A stretch of 64,000 bases of DNA from Chlorops oryzae (lineage: Eukaryota; Arthropoda; Insecta; Diptera; Chloropidae), in contig CM035806.1 of the NCBI GenBank assembly GCA_020466095.1, forward strand, positions 124,945,994-125,009,993, written 5' to 3'. Positions 33,337 to 44,285 of the stretch are shown piece by piece. Made by a program: the position numbers and the translations under genes. Positions within the stretch are counted from its first letter, which is position 1, and every line of letters begins with the position of its first letter. Below the pieces are notes generated by a model that was not told the origin of the DNA, did no database searches, and worked only from the letters and a program-made list of their open reading frames with translations.

Positions 33337-34477
33337 CTCTTAAGCAAATTCGAAGCACATTTGCTGCTTAAGTAGCTGGCCATAAGTTGACAGCAAACAG
33401 CAGAAATGGAAAGAGGAATCCAAAACCACGTAATCATTCATTTATACAGAGAAACGCAAACGCAAGCTAAGCTCGAGCTCGACGCCAGCACCAACACGCA
33501 CACGAAGCCAAATGCTCATAAAGACACATTCGTACATAAAAGCACAGACGGCACCGAGTTGCGTGGGCGCAGTCGAAGACTAGCTGAGCTCTTGAGAGAA
33601 GCCTTTAAAAACCCAGCAAGGACACTCGCGGGACTTGTGTCTACAGACACGATTACGAGTCCAAGGGTTTAGGCACTAATTCTTCAGAGGCTGTGTCTCA
33701 GTCTCCGTGGATGTGAGCCCGTGTATGATGTGTGTGTGCGTTTGTGCCTGTGTGATTTTAAGGGTGAATGTGAAAAAGAGTGACAGTTTTTTTTCGCCGC
33801 CCGGCTTTCATCGCACGTGCTACTTTCAACGCTGCTCAACCAAACTTCGTATATGTATGTATACGTATATATATATATTGCCCGGTGTGTGCTTGAGTAT
33901 GTTGGTGTGGGGGTGTGTGTGTAAGAGTGACCGTGTCTAAGTGCAGCTGCTCTCTGGAAGTTTATTTGCTTTCTTGTTTTTCATAACTTCTTTGAGCTCC
34001 GAAGAAGGGGAAAAAACGAAACGAAACAAAACAAAACAAATGAAAGAAAATTCGAGGCAGCAACATTAAAAATATTGACAATGAATAAAGCCTGTTAAGG
34101 AATAAGAATCAGTGGGATGAATGGAGTCCGAGGATCTTGTTGACACTCGAATATTTAGTGGTTCAGTTGAGGTCGAGGTAAATGGAATTTCTTCAAACAA
34201 CGCGACTATGCGTTTGCTACGTGATGACACAAAAGAACATCCCACAGTAACTTGAAAGTGAAGCAGAATGCGAGAACAAGTTTGATGGAAGTAAAAGTAT
34301 AAATGGGTCCTGGAAGGAAGCAAGAGCCCGAGAAGGATGATGATGGAGAAAACTCTTTTCAGTTGTTGTTTTAAGCACAGAGAGTGACGATTTCATTGCA
34401 ATTTAAGTAAGTTGAAAGTTGAGACCGTAGCGATGCCAAGGAATAAGTAAACAGCAGTGCAGACCAGTGGAAGTTGG

Positions 34478-34478
<1 letters not shown>

Positions 34479-34527
<49 letters not shown>
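34479..34527. repeat. GA microsatellite
   Basis: About 24 uninterrupted GA units. Confidence 0.95.
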
Positions 34528-34530
<3 letters not shown>

Positions 34531-36480
34531 GAGTGAAAGAAACAGAAATTCAAAGCTGATACTAACGGAAAGAAACTTTTTCGAAGGAAATTATAAGCAA
34601 CATCGAAAAACACCAGCCGAGCGAGAGCTTCTAAAGGCTAAGGCCTTGACAAGCTAAGCTTGGTAACACAAAACAGGATGAACAAAATAAAGAAATAAAA
34701 AAATTGATAGAAATAGGAAGCCAGCAAGGATACACGCGTTGCTTGCTTGTTGCTAGAAAAACGCTAGAGACTGTGAGTGAAAAATATATTATCAAAAGAT
34801 AATATTGTTGAAAACGATTTATGTTCTTTTCATGTGAAATAAACAAAAAAACATAAAGCAAGGAAATGAATGGAAAGGAGAGAGAGGAGGCCAGCAAAGC
34901 AGGACGTAAGAAAGCGAACGTTTTATAAAGTGTCGGGAAAATTTGTTTGCGTTCAATAACCAAACAAGCAAGCAAAGATGAATATCCTTTTTTTTTAAAT
35001 TTTCCTTTGTTTTTGTTTTCCTTTCGCCGTTCTGCGAACTATATCCTTACTGCGAAAGTTTGTCTTCGTCAGCGATATAAAGGAGTTTCTTTTTTTTCAA
35101 ACTGATAAAACTGAAATTTAGTCGGATATTAAGATATCCATCCGCCTTAAAGCATGCAACACTAGTCAAATTTCATTTTATACGTTAGATATGGAGTAAG
35201 TCACAACGTGAGTAAATTGTTGCGGCGCGGCAAGTAAAAGCTAATTCGATGTAAAGAGTTTTTATCTACTTTAATACTATAACTTGCCTGCTTTTAGGCT
35301 ATAAAGATATGAATTTTCTATGAAGTTTTTTTATTAACGAAACATATTCTTTGAAATAAGAGTACAGAAATCGACGACAGGTGCATTGTATCATCATTGC
35401 GTCTGGCAGTTCTACTTATATGAGGGTCACTTTTGCAAAGAACCTCCCACTGTCAAGGCCTTATCCACCATTCTGGAATTTAGCGTTATGCCTTTACTTC
35501 AGGGGGGATCTTCTGTGCGCGGAGTTACTCGAAAACAAAAAATTTACGCTTCAGTTTATTTCTATATAAGGGATCCTGTGTAGAATATAGCCAAAAACCA
35601 TAGCATCTTATAAGGCGTTTAAGCGAACTTTTAGATTTTTGTTGTTGTTGTTTTTTGTTCCTTTGAACTTATTTCGTATTACCTTTTGCCGCCAGTGTTT
35701 GAGCTTATCCTATCGGCATATGCTAAAGAGCGCCTAAAATACTATCATGAAAATTTTCTTTCTCCTCTTTTAAAGTTATTTAACTAACTTCCTGATTCCA
35801 CTTTTGCCATGAGCCAACAACAAACATATGCCACATTAGGCATAGTTATGAATTTGAAGTGTCTCCTTCTCAGTGCATATGGATGTGTGTGTGTTGGCTT
35901 TATAAATGTTTGCTTGCCCCGTACGTAGGTATATCTTATTTTCTATCTTTTTCTTTTGTTTTACTTGTTTTTGCTACATCTGTTGTTATTGTTGTTGTTG
36001 TTCTTACATTGCGAAAACGTTTTTCTTCTCGTCGAGTTTATTTGCAGTTGAAATGCAAAATTTACATAACTTATTATTTTTTGTTGGTTTTGCTGTTGTA
36101 GTAGTAGGCAAGGAAAACTTTTTCACTCGTCTGTTTTCCTTTAACTTTTCCTACTCTCGCCCTTTATACGCGATTGTGTGTTCATTACTTCACTTCATTC
36201 TGTAATGCTTTCCGCTTTCCTCATTCCTTTCCTTTGCTTGGGTACGTTTTTCTTTTGTTTTGATTCGACTTCACATAAATCGACTTCGCGGTCTAATAGC
36301 CACGTGGTATGCTATGATATTTTTAATAAATACGTATATGAAGGTGCACATATGGAGAAGCCATGTGAGGGAGGAAAGTTTATTCTTGATGAACTCGACT
36401 TAAATAATTATAATGGAAATGGACGTTGTTACAGGCAGATACATATATCTCGAAAACAGGAGGAGAGAGCGGAAGATAGA

Positions 36481-37258
36481 GGGAGAGAAGGGGTGCGAGA
36501 GGGAGATAGAGGAAGATAGTGGGAGAGAGATGGTGAGAGAAGGAGAGAGGGGGAGAGAGGGAGAGATAGGGAGAGAGTGGGAGAGAGAGGGAGAGAGAGG
36601 GAGAGAGAGGGAGAGAGAGGGAGAGAGAGGGAGAGAGAGGGAGAGAGAGGGAGAGAGAGGGAGAGAGAGGGAGAGAGAGGGAGAGAGAGAGGGAGAGAGA
36701 GGAGAGAGAGGGAGAGAGAGGGAGAGAGAGGGAGAGAGAGGGAGAGAGAGGGAGAGAGAGGGAGAGAGAGGGAGAGAGAGGGAGAGAGAGGGAGAGAGAG
36801 GGAGAGAGAGGGAGAGAGAGGGAGAGAGAGGGAGAGAGAGGGAGAGAGGAAGAGGGAGAGAGGGAGAGAGAGGGAGAGAGAGGGAGAGAGAGGGAGAGAG
36901 AGGGAGAGAGAGGGAGAGAGAGGGAGAGAGAGGGAGAGAGAGGGGAGAGAGAGGGAGAGAGAGGGAGAGAGAGGGAGAGAGAGGGAGAGAAGGGAGGAGA
37001 GGGAGAGAGGGAGAGAGAGGGAGAGAGAGGAGAGAGGAGAAGAGGGAGAGAGAGGGAGAGAGAGGGAGAGAGAGGGAGAGAGAGGGAGAGAGAGGGAGAG
37101 AGAGGGAGAGAGAGGAGAGAGAGGGAGAGAGAGGGAGAGAGAGGGAGAGAGAGGGAGAGAGAGTGAGAGAGAGGGAGAGAGAGGGAGAGAGAGGGAGAGA
37201 GAGGGAGAGAGAGGGAGAGAGAGGGTAGAGAGGTGAGAGAGATGGAGAGAGAGACGAG
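36481..37258. repeat. Homopurine minisatellite of 10-bp GGGAGAGAGA units
   Basis: About 75 units of a 10-bp motif with occasional 8-bp, 9-bp or AGA-gain variants (for example near 36690 and 36846-36860). The plus strand is almost pure A+G across nearly 780 bases. Open frames in all phases over this block (poly-RE/GE and poly-LS) are products of the repeat, not genes. Confidence 0.95.
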
Positions 37259-38284
37259 AAGACTCAGTGGGTGTAGCAGAGAGGTAAGAGAGCTGATAGG
37301 CAAAAATGAAAAAATTTGGTTTTTCTATGAAATCGTTGACTGCCTACTACGCGATACACTTGGTGTACAGCAAGTATGCAGAACCGAAGAAAGCAACCGA
37401 AGCCAAACAGCTCTAGTTAGCGATTGGTTATTTTTGTTTTTTAGACGATTTTTGAAGTTGTCATTCATTCGTATTCCTTTGCGCAATTCGGTCTGGTCTC
37501 GAAATCCTTACGTGGTGGAATTTTTTTTATATTTTTCAACTAGTCAGCAGAACAAAGTCTACTAGACCACTACTCAAACTCAAAAGAAGGAGGGGAAAAT
37601 CAATTTTGCAGACCAGTGTAATAAGCATTTGAGAATTTTTCTATAAACTACACTGTAAATTTTCTGCATAGCACTACGCACAAAAGACACTAAAAAATAT
37701 ATTCTGTGTACTCAAATTTGTTGTTTGACAATACACGTTGTATATAGCAATGTGCTTTAACAGAACGAAAACACACGAAGTATGCCCATATACAGCTACT
37801 GTCCACTTCGAACCCAGTTATCACACCACCGCACCAGCCTAGGACAGTTTTTAACAAAAGTGCATAGGTTTTGTATATCAGCATGGTGTTGTGCACATCA
37901 TACTTGGTACTATGGCAGTGATCGGGCACTTCCTGTACACAGTTCCGGCTGGGCTCTTACGTTAAGAGAGATCACAGCTTGACAGCAAGTAGAACAGAAC
38001 GAGAGCAGAGAAAATAGGACAGACTGGATGTAACAAAGTACGAGGGTGCGTAGTTTAGCATAAAACAGCAGCAATCTTACTGTTCACAGCCCATGCTGAA
38101 AGTTCATGATTCTAATTTTCATAGACCAAATAAAATGCAGTACACATATGTAAATGGCACCCTATGCTTAATATCATAGACATTCTTACGAGTTTTGACT
38201 TGGTGCTTGCGAACTTTTATTGCCTTGAAATTATAGTCAATTTAATGCAAATTCTCTTAGTCACACAAAGCCTTGGAGGAGCCA

Positions 38285-38312
38285 CACACACACACACACA
38301 CACTCACACAAT
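38285..38312. repeat. CA microsatellite
   Basis: About 14 CA units with one CTCA interruption. Confidence 0.9.
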
Positions 38313-38920
38313 ATTTCGTTAAGGTTATATCCCAGCAGCGAAGGTAATGCACCCTTCATTAATGCTTCATCGATACTGAGGTAAGGCATACCCATTACCG
38401 CATCGATTACCCGCTGTATAAAACCTACATTACATTTAACATTGTGTGTCATAGGCGGTAAGCGATTGTGACTCCCTTTTACAATACCATGGAGCAATAC
38501 AGTAATGGAAGATTTGATTATGAACTCTAGATTACCCGTAATACACAAAGTTGAAAAGGGTAATGCACAAAGTTGTAAATGGTAATCCAGCCTGCAGATG
38601 ACAATTTTTTTTTTTTTTTAACCAGTAGATTACATTTAAATAATATTTGAAAAGTTTCAACCAAACCTTTCATGCGAGAATGTAAAAAGAGAAATTGTTC
38701 CAGTGGAACTCATAGCAAATTTTTAAACGGCACGTACATAAACATGACAAACTTTGAAGACAGGATAGAATCTTACTTTATGATTGATTTTCTCCTCTCC
38801 GAGTTGAAACACATTTTCCTTAAAATTTTCTTGCACCTTTCTGACCTAATTTTTCCCCAACTTTTTTCCACCTGCGGCAGGGGCTCGAACCTGGGCACTT
38901 CAGATTGAAAAGCGGCCACG

Positions 38921-39845
38921 CAGCGTTGCCATGTCTTAATTTTCAAAAGTAGGAGATTTCATTTCCAAAGTTAGGAGAACTCCTACCTTACAATAATCCA
39001 AAACTAGGAGATCTACAACCTTTTTTTTAAATTTATTTAAACATTGAAATAAAAACATTTCAACTTTAAATATACATATTAATCTATTTTTAGACGTTGA
39101 TGTATTGATGTATATGTTGACGAATTTTTTCTTATGTACATACATACATATAGGTATGTTGGGTTATGTTATACAATCAATTATACATAATGATGCCATA
39201 TTTTTTTCATGGAAAAAAGGGTTTTCCTGAGAAATGTAATGGTTTCGCGGGATTTTGAGGAGAAAAAGAAAGGATAAAAAAAGGATCTCTATTTCAGTGT
39301 TTTATTTAGAAAAATAGTCGACGAATTTTACCCAATAGACATATTTAAGTACTCGTTAATAATAACGTCATCGTCGTCGTTAACGACGTCACTGTCGTTG
39401 TCAAGATTCGCTTTTTGAGTACCATGATTTTCTTTCTTTGCGATTTGACGCAGTAGCTCTGGTTTGGATTGTATATTGTATAATTATACCTAATATAATA
39501 ATAATAATATAATATTTTTATTTATGTTTATACTATCGATAGTATCGACATTTTTTAGACTATCGACGAGCACTAATGAGGTCTTTTACACTAGTCAATT
39601 GTTGACCACCAATTCTTATTTTAATATTTAAAATTCTACAAAATTATATATTGGAAGGCGTATAATGGAGAACTAGTTCTGGTGAAGTTTGAACTAGAAA
39701 AACGCCACAGTTTTCCACTCGGATTTTCTGCAGGGTTGGGATAAAAAGAGCAAAAGTAGTAGATTTAAGGAAAAATTTAGTAGGGTAGGAGATTGAACGA
39801 AAAGTAAGTAGATCTCATAAAAAATTATGAGAACTGGCAACGCTG
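38921..39845. mobile_element. 925-bp hAT-type non-autonomous element
   Basis: CAGCGTTGCCA at 38921 is exactly mirrored by TGGCAACGCTG ending at 39845. The flanking octamers CGGCCACG and TGGCCACA share six bases (GGCCAC), a slightly decayed 8-bp duplication. It carries a short coding remnant on the minus strand (39328-39483) and GTAGGAGAT-like motifs near both ends. Confidence 0.7.
39328..39483 (-). pseudogene. C-terminal coding remnant inside the hAT element
   Basis: Minus-strand frame of about 50 codons: SKPELLRQIAKKENHG, then an Asp/Asn-rich acidic segment (DNDSDVVNDDDDVI) and INEYLNMSIG before TAA at 39330-39328. The composition is protein-like and unlike the AT-rich surroundings. It is plausibly the end of the transposase of the parental element, but no motif identifies it. 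Confidence 0.4.
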
Positions 39846-40151
39846 TGGCCACACTACCCTCTACGCCAAAGAGGAGATCTCATTTGCGGGTGCCAGATTT
39901 GTTATATCAACGTATGAGAAAATCTAACTAATGACGCCTCGTATGTATGTATGATATCTATATAATACACATAAATATAGGCATTTTAGTAGAAAAAGTC
40001 GAGATTATTGAATGAGAATTGATGGGGTATTCGATATTTTAGAGTTGATTACATTAGGGAGAATTTCACCCAAATGGTAATGCACATGCATTACCTTGCA
40101 GTCAATTCAGAATCGATGTTGTTGGCATGCATTCACCATTTCGCTGGTGGG

Positions 40152-41260
40152 ATGTTCGTTTCCTTCTCCTCCATCTAATTTGCGCTGCCATAAGAAGCCC
40201 TTCTTTAAGCACAAATATCATTCTAATATACAAACATATATACCCATACCCACACCCGCACTATCATGCATGTAAGCATTTGCTCGCTTTGCACATGCAA
40301 CAGTAAAATTCGTTGATTTGCGAAAACACTTTGGAAAATCGACGAAAGGAAACAATTTCTACATCACTTTGGTCTGCAGACCCTCCGCACACCGCAATCC
40401 CGCCGCCACTCAAAATCGACTGTTTACTCCATGTAGCGGCTCCTCTCCTCAGCTTATGGGTTGCCTATTGGTTGCTCATATTAACATTGCATGCAACACG
40501 ATATCAATCTCAATTCGGTTACACCTGTTGGCAAAAGCGAAAACGGCTCAAACAACTCCAACAGCGAAAACAGCAAACATACCGAAAGGAAAAAGAAAAA
40601 GAAACGAAATCGGAAAAGCGGCTTGGAAAAAGTACAAAAAAAAAAGGCAAATCAGAAACCGAACGAGCGCCGGAGCTATTTGCGCGTCTGTCTGAATGCC
40701 ATTTGGGAACAAAAGAGAGGCTAACTAGTAACGGAAGGAGGGTAACGGGGAAGGATGAACAAGAGGACGACGCAAAAGGGGGAGCATCAATTTAGCAATA
40801 AGCTAACAACAGAGAAGAGGAAAAGGCAACTACGACGGCAATCGAATTACACCACCATTTCGAATTGAAGTTGTCAATGCAACTCCCTCGTCATCACCTA
40901 CTTACATATATTCTTCTCCACCTCAATTCTTCATTCTCCCTTCTGCCTTCTTTCTTCTTCCTTCTCTTCATGCCCTTTCTCAAAAAGAAATGGAATTTAA
41001 ACAATGACTATAACGATGAATATGCAATTTTCAAACCAAAGATGGTGGAAGGACAGTGGGCAGAAAAATGGATTGCCAGAAGAGAAAAAAAGCATAACCA
41101 TGCATTAAAGTGTTACAAGAATTCTCTCACGAGAGGATTGGATACTTTTTAATATCAAAATACTGGGATAAAACTTAATATCCTGAGTATTGGAAATGTA
41201 CACAGTAAAATGGGATCTCGATGCTGTAGGACTCACTTCGGATGATGCAACCGATAGACA
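40152..41260. other. Gene-free stretch
   Basis: A GC-richer segment (40315-40800) is open in two forward frames but lacks an ATG start in the longest one, and the product is Lys/Glu/Arg-rich low complexity. No feature is recognised. Confidence 0.45.
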
Positions 41261-42004
41261 AACAAGTAAGGGTGTTATAGTCAGGCGAGCCTGACAATCG
41301 AATACCCGACACAGATACACATGTTCAAATAAATTTTAATCTCAAGAGGTGTTTAAGGCCACAAGGGGCCCCATATAACGACTTTTGTTTAATTTCTTTG
41401 TGAAAACCGCCCCTTTGCCACGCCCAATTTTCCAATTCTTTTAATCGGAGGCTTACATTTACGCTCAAATTCTAAGTTTCAGTGTAATATCTCAAAAAAA
41501 TCCGATTTTTGGGCAAGTTTGAGATTTTTGTGACAGACCCTAGTACTGGAGGTACCCTTGATAATGGACCTACCAAAGGAATTTTTACAAAGGATGTTTA
41601 TGGCTACGACAAAAGCATAACTGCCAAATTTCATTCAAGGCCCATTTGAATTTCGGGTGTAGGAGACAATTTTCGGAAACCGCCCTTCTGCCACGCCCAA
41701 TTTTTCCATTTTTGGAAATAATATAAGTGGCCTTTTAATATGTTTAAATATCAACTTTCATCAAAATATCTTGAAAAACTTCGATTTTAGAGCAGTTTTT
41801 GTGATTTTTGTAACAGACCCTAGTAGTGGAGGTACCCCTAAAAATGGTCCGATCGGGTCCATTCTCGAACTTGGTCTTACTCATGTCCCCGTGAGCACGC
41901 ATACCAAATTTTGTCGAGATAGCTCAACTCCTTCGATAAGAAAACTGTATACAGACAGACAGACGGACGGACATGTCTAAATCGAATCTCCTGGTGACGC
42001 TGAT

Positions 42005-42891
42005 CAGGCACGGCAGAACGGAGTTTACATGGGGTAGTTGTACCCACTCGAGATTTTCCGAGTGGGTATTTTACCCACTCGAAAATTTCCAAGTGGCTAT
42101 TTTACTCAGTAAAAATTTCACGAAATTGTTGGAATGCCAGTTTTGACAAAAAATTTTTTTCCAATTTTTTCATTTTGAGTTAATATGCAATGTTTCCGTA
42201 GAGCCTGTATCTTTGCGTTAATAAAGAATGAAAAGCATTAAACGACATAAGCCAAAACTACCAAACGGAAGTATTTGGAAAATACTTGGCCGCGAAAATT
42301 TAATACGTAAAAATTTTACCCTAATAATTGTCTTTTTAAATAAAATGTTATTCTATTATTTCGGAGGCATTTACTGCATGTATGATATGTTGTACATTCC
42401 AAGTCGGAAGTTAATACGTTTGGCGGTTCAAAAGTTATAAGTATTTTTTTCATTTTTGGAGGTAGGAGTGGGCGGATCACGCCCATATTTTGCAGTAATA
42501 TCCCAATGAGTGAAAGGTATGTACGTTCCAAGTCCGAAGTGAATATGTTCAGTAGTTCAGGAGTTATTAGCATATTTCATTTGTGGGGGAAGCAGTGGGC
42601 GGATCACGCCCATATTTTTCAATAACATCCCAATGGGTCCAAGAATATATGTTCCAAGTTTGAAGTGAATATGTTAAGTGGTTCAGAAGTTATGAGCATT
42701 AATTTAGAAGAAGTTATTAACATTAAAGTGCTCATTAATATATACAAGAAAGAAATCGACACATGTACAAACGAATTCAGTGCTTTCGTATTTTAACTTA
42801 AAAACATCGATACTATCGATGTATCGATGTTAACATCGATTTTTTCCCACCTCTACTACCCACTCGGGAAAAATCTGTTCTGCCGTGCCTG
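42005..42891. mobile_element. 887-bp hAT MITE with TSD ACGCTGAT
   Basis: CAGGCACGGCAGAAC at 42005 is exactly mirrored by GTTCTGCCGTGCCTG ending at 42891. The 8-bp duplication ACGCTGAT is exact (41997-42004, 42892-42899). The interior has about three tandem units of roughly 110-120 bp (GGCGGATCACGCCCATATTT, then GTTCCAAGTCCGAAGTGAAT, then GTTCAGGAGTTATTAGCAT), which resemble the core repeats of class B Helentron-like elements. TCGATACTATCGAT palindromes lie near the right end. Confidence 0.85.
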
Positions 42892-42944
42892 ACGCTGATC
42901 ATTTCTATATATATTTTGTATGGTCTATCTCGACTGGTTCTGGG

Positions 42945-43813
42945 TAGAGTTGTAAAATTTAAGAAAAAATCGATTTTTGATTAATCGAAGACCTGCATAG
43001 TTATAAATCGATGTTGGATGATTAATTGAAGCAATAAATCGATTAAATCGATTTATTTTTCATTTTTTCCAAACCTATTTATAATGCCTATTTTTTGTTT
43101 TCTGAAGTTTATAAAATAACAGAGTAACAGTATTTTTAAAAATATTCCTTCGCGAATGGGGTCAAAGTCGAAAAATAACAGTTGCCGTTGAACGCAACTA
43201 CAAAGGGGAATTGCCAAAGAATCGAAGAGCAAGATTGACTTATGTTTAAGCAGTCAATCAATAATTGAGGTCTTTTGCACTGTAGAAGTTGCAGATCGGA
43301 GGAGGAAGAAGAACCAGCAAGCCACCTCATGTGTCACTGCCCGAGTCTGGCCAGGAGAAAATCCAGGCTGCTCGACTCCTTCTTCTTCTCCTCCCTCACC
43401 GAGCTAACATCTGTTCGAATAAAAGACATGGCTCGCTTCATAAATGAGTCTAACTGGCTCCACCAAAGGTGTAACTCGTGGTATCACAACGGGCCCATAT
43501 GCGGCCTAAGTGTGTCCCCTTAAAGGGGGCAGCCACCCTAACCTAACCTTACCTAACGCTAGTCAATTAATGATATTCAATTATAGTTCTGTTCACTTTT
43601 GGAGGTGCATTCAGAAGAATTGACCGTCAATTTCTGTATTTTTTCCATTTTTACATATCTTTTTGCTCATATTTTAAACATTTTCCAGAGTTTCCAAAAA
43701 AATTTAACATCGAAAGAAAAAATCGAAAAAAACATAATCGATTCTAAAAAAATCGATCGAAAGCCAAAAAAATCGATTAAATCGAAACTTTGAATGTTTT
43801 TTTTACAACCCTA
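42945..43813. mobile_element. 869-bp hAT MITE with TSD GTTCTGGG
   Basis: TAGAGTTGTAAAA at 42945 is mirrored (one mismatch) by TTTTACAACCCTA ending at 43813. The 8-bp duplication GTTCTGGG is exact (42937-42944, 43814-43821). Both arms are rich in AATCGATT motifs. A LINE 3' fragment (43267-43560) is inserted inside; without it the MITE is about 575 bp. Confidence 0.85.
43267..43560 (+). pseudogene. Non-LTR retrotransposon 3' end (ORF2 C-terminus plus TAACC tail)
   Basis: The frame reads CRSCRSEEEEEPASHLMCHC, a C-x2-C...H-x3-C zinc-knuckle type motif followed by PSLARRK, as found near the ORF2 end of several LINE clades (R1/LOA/Jockey-like). The 3' UTR has GTGGTATCACAACGGGC and ends in TAACC-type repeats. 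The flanks carry similar 14-15-bp sequences (43252-43266 and 43561-43574, AGTCAAT.AATRAT), a decayed target duplication. It is a 5'-truncated insertion. The clade is not certain. Confidence 0.7.
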
Positions 43814-43975
43814 GTTCTGGGTGTTACACACAACCACACAAACGCAATAAACCCTCGACACAGAGTGTGTCGGGTATAAAAAGAGAAACTGATCGCGTTT
43901 TGCGGACCCCGGGATAAGCTGGGCCATTCGAATGCGCAAGAAGAAGAAGATCCTATGTATTTGCAAGATCTCTGC

Positions 43976-44285
<310 letters not shown>

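Larger units (their letters stand above)
31002..38330. other. Long gene-poor stretch with simple repeats
   Basis: Apart from the microsatellites listed separately, the sequence appears unique and somewhat richer in GC between 31.8 and 34.9 kb. A GT tract lies at 31887-31920 and CT/GA tracts at 33.2, 34.5 and 36.5 kb. Several ATG-initiated frames (for example 33406-33672) lack splice sites, domains or homology that I can recognise. It may be intron or intergenic DNA. Confidence 0.5.
38775..39920 (-). mobile_element. tRNA-derived SINE split by a hAT MITE
   Basis: The two halves are 38775-38920 and 39846-39920. Read on the minus strand the head comes first: TTGATATAACAAATCTGGCA, AGATCTC, box A (TTTGGCGTAGAGG); after the gap, box B (CAGGTTCGAGCCCC) and the tail CTGCCGCAGG..GTGGAAAAAAG..AAATTTTAAGGAAAA. 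Same family as 17445-17690. Confidence 0.65.
38331..40151. mobile_element. 1.8-kb composite with CCCAGCAGCGAA inverted ends
   Basis: CCCAGCAGCGAAGGTAATG at 38331 is mirrored (few mismatches) by CATTTCGCTGGTGGG ending at 40151. GGTAATGCA-type motifs recur near both ends (38345, 38560, 40076) and could be transposase-binding repeats. It contains a minus-strand SINE that is split by a hAT MITE; subtracting these leaves about 690 bp. No transposase seen. Confidence 0.5.
41261..43884 (+). mobile_element. Class A Helentron-like element split by two hAT MITEs
   Basis: Starts AACAAGTAAGGGTGTTATAG at 41261, with the GTCAGGCGAGCCTGAC palindrome, two about 290-bp core repeats, a short (GTCY)n tract (41952-41971), and ends CGACACAGAGTGTGTCGGG then TATAAAAA at 43881. 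Insertions at 42005-42891 and 42945-43813 interrupt it within 55 bp of each other. Without them it would be about 870 bp, close to the copy at 17761. Confidence 0.8.

Noticed and set aside
33406..33672. 88-codon ATG frame in a GC-richer patch
   Set aside because: No homology recognised and low-complexity N/H/T content; could be an exon but nothing supports it.
36380..37303. Overlapping long frames of Ser-Leu (minus) and Arg-Glu-Gly (plus) repeats
   Set aside because: They are by-products of the GGGAGAGAGA minisatellite, open in several frames on both strands.
40313..40795. 160-codon frame rich in Lys/Glu/Arg
   Set aside because: No ATG start (TTG), low complexity, overlapping open frames on the same strand, no recognisable domain.
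43530..43560. TAACC repeats as interstitial telomere
   Set aside because: They directly follow a LINE 3' UTR that recurs at 57704-57800 with the same tail, so they are the LINE tail.
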